This document shows positions 41,968 through 47,751 of a stretch of 47,751 bases of DNA, piece by piece. The notes below the pieces were generated by a model. That model was given only the letters and a program-made list of their open reading frames with translations, searched no databases and had not been told where the DNA came from. The translations under genes and the position numbers were made by a program. This DNA comes from Deltaproteobacteria bacterium. Its GTDB lineage: Bacteria > Desulfobacterota_B > Binatia > UBA9968. The stretch lies in contig VBKY01000093.1 in NCBI GenBank assembly GCA_005879255.1, forward strand, positions 1 through 47,751. The letters run 5' to 3'. Numbering within the stretch: position 1 is the stretch's first letter; the number at the start of each line of letters is the position of its first letter.

Positions 41968-43662
41968 ATGGCGTTGCGCCCGCATGACAGAATTCTGTCT
42001 TTACAGCTAGCGATCGATCGCTTGGTCCGTCGGCTGCGCCGTGGCAAGGCGCCCGCCGTCACTGGCCGGCGATTTCTCATCGTGCAGATCGACGGTCTCT
42101 CGCGCGCTGTTCTGGATCAGGCGCTTGCATCTCGACGCATGCGTTTTCTCAAACGATTATTGCGCCGTCACGGCCATCGCGTGCAACCGATGTCCGTCGG
42201 CCTGCCGACCTCCACGCCTGCGTTCCAGATGGCGGCGATGTATGGCGTGCGTCCCGACATTCCGGGCTTTCACTACTACTTCCGCGAGCTCCAATCGGAT
42301 ATCCACTTTCCGCGCCGTGGACACGCGGCGCTGGTCGAGAAAAAACTATCGGCGGGCCGGCGCGGCATCCTGGAAGGAGGCAGCGCCTATGGCTGCGTGT
42401 TTACTGGCGGCGCCGACAACAATCTCTTTACGTTCGCGACTCTCACGCGTCCAAGCGGCCGCGGTCTGCTCGCCGCGCTTTCGCCGTTTGTGGTGCTTGG
42501 GTGGGTATGCGCGACGAGTCTGCTGCGAACGATCATCGAGCTGGTGAAGGCCCTGCCGCACCTGGCGAATCGCCAAACAAGACAACAGAGCCGGCGGTGG
42601 TTCATGATCAAGGTCGGCATTTCGGTCTGGATGCGCGGGTTTTTTACCATGGCGGTTTCTCGCGATCTCTATGCCGGTGTTCCAGCCGTGTATGTGAACT
42701 ATGTCGATTACGATGAGGCTGCGCACGCCTTCGGTCCGCGCAGCCGTCCCGCTTTCGTAACCTTGGGTCGCGTGGACCGAGCGATTTATCATCTCTGGCG
42801 CGTTGTGCGGCGCGTGCCCGAACACCGCTATGATTTCTATATTCTTTCCGACCACGGCCAGACATCTTGCAAACCTTATCGGGACGTCAATGGCGGCCAG
42901 CGCTTCGAGCGTTGGATCTTCGATCAGTTGCTGACCAATTCGCCGCGCGCTGCTAAGCCCGACAGCAGCGTAGACCAGGGTCTAGCCCATGGAATACGCT
43001 CCCGGTCAAAGGGAGTATCAGGATTCTTTCAGCACTATCTCAACTACGTCGATGAAGATTATCTGCGGTGCAAGGACCCGGAGGCGCACGAGCAGGATGG
43101 CATCCGTGTGATTTCCGCCGGTCCCAACGCGTTCTTGTACATCCTGGACGCTAAGGAGCCGTGTGACGTCGACGCGCTCGAGCAGCGTTTTCCCGGGTTG
43201 GCTGAGAAACTCTCACAGAGCGCGGGCGTGGGACTGGTATTGGCGCGGTCCACCACTGGGCCGGTCTGCTTCTGTAAGGGCAAGCGCTATCGCTTATCCG
43301 AGTCCGTAGCGGGACCTTTCGAAAGTCGCGCGGACGCTACTCTGGTGGTTCAGGGGATTGCGGATCTAATGGCGATGCCGAGCGCGGGCGACCTCGTGAT
43401 CTACGGCATTGGTGCTTCCGAGGGTCACGTCTCATTCATCCCTGAGATGGGCGCTCACGCCGGGCCGTCAGCCGATGAGATGCAGACCTTCATTGTCCGG
43501 CCCGAGAAGGTGACCCTGCCGACATCTATAAATCATCCGTCGCAGCTCTACGATCACTTCATCCGCTATCAAGAACCGGGAGAAGATCTTTTATCGTCAT
43601 CCAGTAAGAGCTCGACCAGCGGAGCCACCATAAAATCAGTCGTCACGTGTTGGGCGGTTTAA
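41968..43662 (+). CDS. Alkaline-phosphatase-superfamily (type I phosphodiesterase-like) hydrolase
   Basis: This 564-residue protein has the metal-site pattern of the nucleotide pyrophosphatase/phosphodiesterase group: Asp in RFLIVQIDGLSRAVL, a Thr nucleophile region in GLPTSTPAFQMAAMYG, Asp/His in VNYVDYDEAAHAFGPRSRPA, and DH in YDFYILSDHGQTS. A hydrophobic stretch (about 165-195) may be a membrane segment. The substrate is unknown; it may act on phosphodiester or phosphoglycolipid groups. The last 20 residues are low-complexity Ser/Thr. Confidence 0.8.
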   Translation: MALRPHDRILSLQLAIDRLVRRLRRGKAPAVTGRRFLIVQIDGLSRAVLDQALASRRMRFLKRLLRRHGHRVQPMSVGLPTSTPAFQMAAMYGVRPDIPGFHYYFRELQSDIHFPRRGHAALVEKKLSAGRRGILEGGSAYGCVFTGGADNNLFTFATLTRPSGRGLLAALSPFVVLGWVCATSLLRTIIELVKALPHLANRQTRQQSRRWFMIKVGISVWMRGFFTMAVSRDLYAGVPAVYVNYVDYDEAAHAFGPRSRPAFVTLGRVDRAIYHLWRVVRRVPEHRYDFYILSDHGQTSCKPYRDVNGGQRFERWIFDQLLTNSPRAAKPDSSVDQGLAHGIRSRSKGVSGFFQHYLNYVDEDYLRCKDPEAHEQDGIRVISAGPNAFLYILDAKEPCDVDALEQRFPGLAEKLSQSAGVGLVLARSTTGPVCFCKGKRYRLSESVAGPFESRADATLVVQGIADLMAMPSAGDLVIYGIGASEGHVSFIPEMGAHAGPSADEMQTFIVRPEKVTLPTSINHPSQLYDHFIRYQEPGEDLLSSSSKSSTSGATIKSVVTCWAV

Positions 43663-43693
43663 AAATCAAATTATTGTAACGGAGGAATGGCAG

Positions 43694-44260
43694 ATGGCTG
43701 TCAAATGGAACGAAGACGTCGATACAGCGCTCGCCGAGGCGAAAGCGCGCAACAAACCGCTGCTGATCGACTTCAGCGCGGCTCCGGCGTGAGGCGGATG
43801 CGTTCGGCTGGAGGCCGAATCCTATGCGGACGACGCGACCGCGACGTTCATCCACGAAAATTTTATCCCTGTCGAGGCACACATCGAAAAACATCCAGTC
43901 TACTTTCACCGTTTCGACGTATTGTGGACGCCGACGGTGCTGATTCTGGACTCAAATGGAATTGAGAGGGAGCGAAACGAAGGTTACTTGCCGAACAGAG
44001 AATTCCGCGCGCGGTTGGAAATGGGTTTGGCGAGGATCGCCTTCATGCACAAGCAATGGGTCGAGGCAGAGCGGCGCTACAACGAGGTAGTCGAGAGATA
44101 TTCGAACACTACTGCCGCGCCGGAGGCCATCTATTGGCGAGGAGTGAGCCGCTATAAGGCGACCAACGATCACGCGGTGCTGAGCAAAATAGCGGACGAG
44201 CTCAAAGAGAAATATCCGGGGAGCGTGTGGACGCTCAAGGCCTCAATCTGGTCCCATTAA
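43694..44260 (+). CDS. Thioredoxin-like protein with UGGC active site; predicted selenoprotein
   Basis: The protein begins MAVKWNEDVDTALAEAKARN, then PLLIDFSAAPA, and meets TGA at 43790-43792, followed in frame by GGCVRLEAESYADDAT and the thioredoxin cis-Pro region RFDVLWTPTVLILDSNG. A helical, TPR-like C-terminus (ARIAFMHKQWVEAERRYNEV) completes 188 aa. The TGA falls on the first Cys of CxxC, so the motif is Sec-Gly-Gly-Cys (Sec33). A six-bp hairpin follows 16 nt later. Translation does start upstream: GGAGG precedes the ATG at 43694. Without recoding, only 32 residues would be made. It is probably a cytoplasmic thiol/selenol redox enzyme. Confidence 0.85.
43796..43822 (+). other. Candidate bacterial SECIS hairpin (thioredoxin-like gene)
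   Basis: UUCGGC-UGGAG-GCCGAA (43803-43819) is a perfect 6-bp stem with a 5-nt loop that starts 16 nt after the UGA and has G at its second position. GGA (43796-43798) and UCC (43820-43822) extend the stem beyond a 4-nt bulge. Confidence 0.7.
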
Positions 44261-44279
44261 TCGATAAGGAGACGATCCA

Positions 44280-44705
44280 ATGAGTACGACTGGTCTCGAG
44301 GTTTTCGACAGAACGGTGCAGAAGACCAACAGCTGGCTCCATGACCTCATGCAGGTTCTCCAGTGGGCGGACAAGCATAAGGCCTATCTGGCTTTGAGAG
44401 CGACCTTGCACGCGCTGCGCGACCGTCTCACGGTGGATGAAGTGGCGCAACTCGGCGCCCAGCTGCCGATGCTGATCCGTGGTTTCTACTACGAAGGCTG
44501 GGATCCCACGGACAAGCCATTGCGCGAGCGTCATAGAGAACAGTTCCTGGCCCGCATCGAGGAGCAATTCAAGGACGACGATAGCATCGATCCTGGCGTG
44601 GTCGCGCGCGCGGTCTTTTTTGTCATCGAACACCGGGTAAGCCAGGGAGAAATCGAGGATGTAAAGCAGGTGTTGCCCGCCGAGATGCGAGACCTTTGGC
44701 CATGA
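44280..44705 (+). CDS. DUF2267 protein
   Basis: This 141-residue helical protein has the DUF2267 pattern: FDRTVQKTNSWLHDLMQVLQ, then ALRATLHALRDRLTVDEVAQ, LGAQLPMLIRGFYYEGWDPT, and a C-terminal REQFLARIEEQF. Members usually occur with stress and persistence genes; their molecular role is unknown. ATAAGGAG precedes the ATG. It starts 20 nt after the thioredoxin-like gene and its stop overlaps the start of the next gene (ATGA), so the three form an operon. Confidence 0.9.
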   Translation: MSTTGLEVFDRTVQKTNSWLHDLMQVLQWADKHKAYLALRATLHALRDRLTVDEVAQLGAQLPMLIRGFYYEGWDPTDKPLRERHREQFLARIEEQFKDDDSIDPGVVARAVFFVIEHRVSQGEIEDVKQVLPAEMRDLWP

Positions 44706-46087
44706 AGCCGGCGAGAATAATGCGCCAACCCAATCGCAGCGCGACTGATGGCCGGTCTGTCGAGTCGGTGCGCGCAATCGCGCATCCGCTGGACGGCGCC
44801 GCTCATGACTATGATCCGCTCATGGATCTCGTCGACAATGCGCGCTTCGTCTTGCTGGGGGCGGCGTCGCACGGCACCTACGAGTTTTATCGGGAGCGCG
44901 CCGAGATCACCAAGCGGCTCATCCAAGAAAAAGGTTTTACGGCCGTTGCCGCAGAGGCCGATTGGCCCGGCGCCTATCGCGTGAATCGCTACGTGCGCGG
45001 CGAGAAGAGCGACACCGACGCAGTAGAAGCGCTCGCCGGGCTCAGGCGCTTTCCCGCGTGGATGTGGCGCAACACCGCGGTGATCGAGCTCGTCGACTGG
45101 CTGCGCGCATATAACGATAAGCTTTCCGCCGGCGCTACGAAGATCGGCTTTTACGGTCTCGATCTCTATAGCCTGCGCGCTTCCAGGGAAGCCGTGCTTC
45201 GATACCTCGAGAGGATCGACCCCAAGGCAGCCGATCGCGCCCGCGCGCAGTATGCCTGCTTCGATCACTTCGCCGACAACGCGCGAGGCTACGCCGTTTT
45301 TGGTGGCGTTGGCCGACCCTGTCGCGACGCGGCCGTCGCCGGCGTGGTGGAACTTCAGCAAAGCCGCGCTGTGAGAGAGGCGCGAGGCGCTGGTGCTGAA
45401 CCGGAGGAAGAGTACTTTAACGCTCTGCAGAACGCCCGCGTCGTAAAGAACGCGGAGGGTGTCTACGCGTCGATGTACCGCTCGCAGGCGCCGGCATGGA
45501 ATCTGCGCGAGCAGCACATGGCGGTGACCCTCGACGATCTAGGGACGCATCTCAATAAGCAAGGAGGAGGGCGGGTTAAGATCGCGGTGTGGGCGCATAC
45601 CTCGCACCTTGGCGACGCTCGCGCGACTGAAAAGCGTGAAGACCGGTTGGTCAACGTCGGCCAGCTCGTACGCGAGCAGCATGTCGGTGAAACCATGCTG
45701 ATTTGTTTCACGACCAACGGCGGTACCGTGACCGCAGCGTCCGATTGGGACGGGCCGCCGGAGATCAGAGAGCTCCGGCCGGCGTTGTCCGACAGCTATG
45801 AAGCGCTGTTTCACGACACCCAACTCGGCCGCTTTATGATTTCTCATCGCGAGCGCGACAAAGTGCCGGAGGCTTTGCGTCATGATCGACCGGAGCGCTC
45901 CATCGGAGCGGTCTATCATTCCCAAACGCCCGCGGTCGAGCGCGCCGCGCACTATTTTACCGCACGTGTGGCCGAGCAGTTTGACGCTGTCTTCTACTTC
46001 GATAAAACGCGCGCAGTCGAAGCGATCGAGCACAACCGAGGGGAGGCAAGCGAGAAGGTGCCGCTGACGTATCCTTTTGAAGTTTGA
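44702..46087 (+). CDS. Erythromycin-esterase-family protein with altered motif
   Basis: This 461-residue homologue of EreA/EreB shows FVLLGAASHGTYEFYRERAE, AAEADWPGAYRVNRYVRG, ALQNARVVKNAEGVYASMYR, and the His motif AVWAHTSHLGDAR. The usual GExxHG motif reads GAASHG, so the conserved acidic residue before the catalytic His is Ala. True macrolide hydrolysis is therefore doubtful; many environmental homologues act on unknown substrates. The ATG at 44702 overlaps the preceding stop. It is followed by Hsp20, Prs and a phosphoribosyltransferase, a neighbourhood I have seen associated with stress clusters. Confidence 0.88.
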   Translation: MKPARIMRQPNRSATDGRSVESVRAIAHPLDGAAHDYDPLMDLVDNARFVLLGAASHGTYEFYRERAEITKRLIQEKGFTAVAAEADWPGAYRVNRYVRGEKSDTDAVEALAGLRRFPAWMWRNTAVIELVDWLRAYNDKLSAGATKIGFYGLDLYSLRASREAVLRYLERIDPKAADRARAQYACFDHFADNARGYAVFGGVGRPCRDAAVAGVVELQQSRAVREARGAGAEPEEEYFNALQNARVVKNAEGVYASMYRSQAPAWNLREQHMAVTLDDLGTHLNKQGGGRVKIAVWAHTSHLGDARATEKREDRLVNVGQLVREQHVGETMLICFTTNGGTVTAASDWDGPPEIRELRPALSDSYEALFHDTQLGRFMISHRERDKVPEALRHDRPERSIGAVYHSQTPAVERAAHYFTARVAEQFDAVFYFDKTRAVEAIEHNRGEASEKVPLTYPFEV

Positions 46088-46269
46088 ACAAACAATTAAG
46101 GAGAAAATCCGAAGCACGAAACCTGAGCTATGTCGAAGGATCCGGAGCTCGAAACTAATTAAAAAAATTACAAACGGTGAGTTCGGTTTTGAATTTACCG
46201 ATTTGAATTTTGCAAATTGTTTAGGATTTCGAATTTTTGCGCCGGTAAAACATGGAAGAAGTAATCGAA

Positions 46270-46628
46270 ATGCGCACACCGGTATTTACAGAGCCCGCTA
46301 CCTCGGCGCTCTTGGCGGATATTTACGAGACTCCGTGCGCCGACGCATACGTGATCGAGATCCCGGTCCCCGGACTAAAGCCGGATGAAATTGTCGTTGA
46401 AGCCGACACGTACAGCCTGACTGTCTCCACCGAGCCGGCGCAAACGGAGCCCAAATCTGGCCCCAGCGTGAATTCTCGGTGCGGCCGATGTCGCGGATAT
46501 TCAATTTTCCGGTCGAGATCGACATCGACAACGTGCAGGCGACCTTGGAAAACGGCATCTTGCAGATCCGCGCTCCCAAGGCGGCTGCGGGCAAGGGGAA
46601 ACTCATCCGGGTCCGGCGGGCGGCGTGA
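46270..46628 (+). pseudogene. Hsp20/alpha-crystallin small heat-shock protein with frameshift
   Basis: The N-terminal half (ADIYETPCADAYVIEIPVPG; LKPDEIVVEADTYSLTVSTE) is in one frame and the alpha-crystallin C-terminal part (REFSVRPMSRIFNFPVEIDI; NVQATLENGILQIRAPKAAA; GKGKLIRVRR) in another, ending at TGA 46626-46628. A single-base loss near 46455-46465 explains the switch. The reading frame that continues without shift (to 46689) is Arg/Ser-rich nonsense. The restored stop overlaps the start of prs (GTGA), which supports the correction. It may be an assembly error rather than a mutation. ATG at 46270 has GGAAGAAG upstream; 46252 is the alternative. Confidence 0.82.
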
Positions 46629-47560
46629 AAAATGGATTCACGATCTTCAGCGGCACAGCCAACCCGGCGTTGGCGGCCGCAATTGCTGACGAGCTCGGCG
46701 TCCAGCTTGGTGCCTGCGCCATCGATCGGTTTCCGGACGGCGAGATGGCGGTACAACTGCTGGAGCCGGTGCGCCGTAAAGAGGTCTTTCTCGTACAGTC
46801 GATTTCGCCGCCCGTCAACGACCATCTAGTCGAGCTTTTGGCGCTGGCCGATGCCTGCCGGCGCGCGGCCGCGGCGTGCATTACGGCGATTGTGCCTTAC
46901 TTTGGCTATGCGCGAGCGGATAAGCGCCACGGTCGGCTGGAACCGATCACGGGGCGGATGGTTGCCGATCTTCTTCAGGTAGTTGGTATTGCGCACGTGA
47001 TCACTATGGATCTGCACACGCCGCAAATCGAAGGGTTTTTCTATGTTCCGACGGACAGCCTGACAGCGGTGCCGACACTCTGTCGGGCGCTATGCGATTG
47101 GCTGCCAGCAGACGTGGTAGTTGTGTCGCCCGACGGCGGCCGCGTCGGGATGGCCACTCAGTACGCACAGTGTCTCGGTGCTCCGGTCATCGTGCTGCAC
47201 AAGCGGCGCGAGAGCGGCTCCGAGACCAAGGTGACCCATATCATCGGCGACGTATCGGGCCGAGCATGCTTGCTCGTGGATGACATGATTTCGACCGGCG
47301 GCACAATCGCCGAAAGTATGTCGGCGCTCCTCGCTGCGGGTGCCCGCCCGGAGATCATCGTGGCGGCCACGCATGGACTATTCCTGATGGGCGCGCGCGC
47401 CAGGCTGGAGCATCCCGCGGTGCGCGCCGTGTTTGTCACCGACACGATATCGGTGGCCGAGAAAGACTGGGCGCAGCTGCATGTCGTCTCAATCGCGTCG
47501 CTCATCGGCAGCTCGCTGGCGCAATTGCTGGCCGACGGTTCAAACGGCGATCCGTGCTGA
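46625..47560 (+). CDS. prs: Ribose-phosphate pyrophosphokinase (PRPP synthetase)
   Basis: This 311-residue enzyme makes PRPP from ribose 5-phosphate and ATP. Visible motifs: [20 protein letters not shown] at the N-terminus, [11 protein letters not shown], the flexible-loop region [32 protein letters not shown], and the PRPP-binding loop [20 protein letters not shown]. The GTG start overlaps the Hsp20 stop. Its place next to a phosphoribosyltransferase and stress genes suggests a second, specialised prs copy rather than the housekeeping one, which is inference. Confidence 0.93.
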   Translation: MKNGFTIFSGTANPALAAAIADELGVQLGACAIDRFPDGEMAVQLLEPVRRKEVFLVQSISPPVNDHLVELLALADACRRAAAACITAIVPYFGYARADKRHGRLEPITGRMVADLLQVVGIAHVITMDLHTPQIEGFFYVPTDSLTAVPTLCRALCDWLPADVVVVSPDGGRVGMATQYAQCLGAPVIVLHKRRESGSETKVTHIIGDVSGRACLLVDDMISTGGTIAESMSALLAAGARPEIIVAATHGLFLMGARARLEHPAVRAVFVTDTISVAEKDWAQLHVVSIASLIGSSLAQLLADGSNGDPC

Positions 47561-47586
47561 AACCGGTGGCCGATAGGAGCAGAGGT

Positions 47587-47751
47587 ATGAAGCAAAGACC
47601 CTTTCGTGATCGCCGTGAAGCAGGCGAGTTGCTCGCGATCAAGCTCACGGCCTACGCTAATCGCCCGGACGTGCTCGTGCTCGCCCTGCCGCGCGGCGGA
47701 GTGCCCGTCGCCTATGAAGTAGCCCGCGCCCTCGGCGCGCCCCTGGACATC
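47587..47751 (+). CDS. Phosphoribosyltransferase-family protein, 3'-truncated
   Basis: The visible 55 residues ([40 protein letters not shown]) match the start of stress-associated predicted phosphoribosyltransferases (COG1926-like). The gene runs off the window end, so the PRPP loop is not seen. AGGAGCAGAGG precedes the ATG. It follows prs by 26 nt, so the product of Prs could be its substrate. Confidence 0.85.
   Translation, partial: MKQRPFRDRREAGELLAIKLTAYANRPDVLVLALPRGGVPVAYEVARALGAPLDI

Noticed and set aside
44531..45517. 328-codon minus-strand frame
   Set aside because: It is antisense to the DUF2267 and Ere-like genes, which have clear family motifs; no recognisable motif of its own.
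1..47751. Genome-wide reassignment of TGA to an amino acid
   Set aside because: TGA is the natural stop of several intact genes, for example the universal stress protein, the zinc-ribbon protein, prs and the TVP38-adjacent activator. Only Cys-equivalent TGA codons with hairpins are read through.
1..47751. CRISPR arrays, tRNA or rRNA genes, integrases, transposases, attachment sites
   Set aside because: None was seen; repeats present are short hairpins or dispersed-type repeats, not regular direct repeats with spacers.

Overview
The window looks like a chromosomal stress-response and signalling region of a Gram-negative, Deltaproteobacteria-grade bacterium (Desulfobacterota, Binatota or Methylomirabilota-like; the sequence alone does not settle it). 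The reasons are moderate-to-high GC, many sigma-54 enhancer-binding proteins and -24/-12 promoters, large PAS/GAF histidine kinases, a lipoprotein and MlaC-type envelope proteins, NDH-2, and scattered REP-like repeats. No rRNA, tRNA, CRISPR array, transposase or phage genes were seen. Layout: 1-4.3 kb holds a 5'-truncated Gfo/Idh/MocA oxidoreductase, stress-type membrane proteins, NDH-2 and an SRPBCC protein. 4.4-9.5 kb holds a minus-strand J-domain operon, a cation/proton antiporter fused to a rhodanese domain, a tandem universal stress protein and a zinc-ribbon protein. 9.6-13.7 kb holds DegP/HtrA and an OmpR-type two-component system. 14-30.5 kb is a dense sensory island with one REC-sigma54 activator, two sensor kinases, two response regulators, four MEDS-domain (DcmR-type sensory) proteins and two further sigma54 activators. 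30.6-37.7 kb holds two TVP38/DedA-like membrane proteins, an APC permease, DoxX, a triple-BON protein and small proteins. 37.8-47.7 kb holds envelope proteins, Dps, an MDR oxidoreductase, a HAD phosphatase, an alkaline-phosphatase-fold hydrolase, a thioredoxin-like protein, DUF2267, an erythromycin-esterase homologue, Hsp20, Prs and a phosphoribosyltransferase. Two results stand out. First, three genes are interrupted by an in-frame TGA exactly where homologues have a cysteine, with conserved coding resuming afterwards: the rhodanese active site (5982-5984, minus), the conserved Cys of a MEDS sensory domain (23720-23722), and the first Cys of a thioredoxin-like CxxC (43790-43792, giving UGGC). 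Each TGA is followed at 16-21 nt by a small hairpin with a G in the second loop position, as in bacterial SECIS elements. I read these as three selenoproteins; I know of no described MEDS selenoprotein. Second, a local sigma-54 regulon is visible: at least eight good -24/-12 promoters precede stress genes and sensor genes, several with a shared upstream palindrome (TTRCGA-N4-TCGYAW) at a near-fixed distance and others with a TGTCGATATATCGACA-type palindrome. The sigma54 activators in the island are natural candidates to drive them, so the MEDS/PAS/GAF sensors, including the Sec-containing one, may report a redox or small-molecule signal to this regulon. Decay is also visible: probable frameshifts in a MEDS gene, the permease and Hsp20, a deleted beta-hydroxyacid dehydrogenase, and fragments of a second permease and of a GAF gene. 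Some of the frameshifts may be assembly errors.
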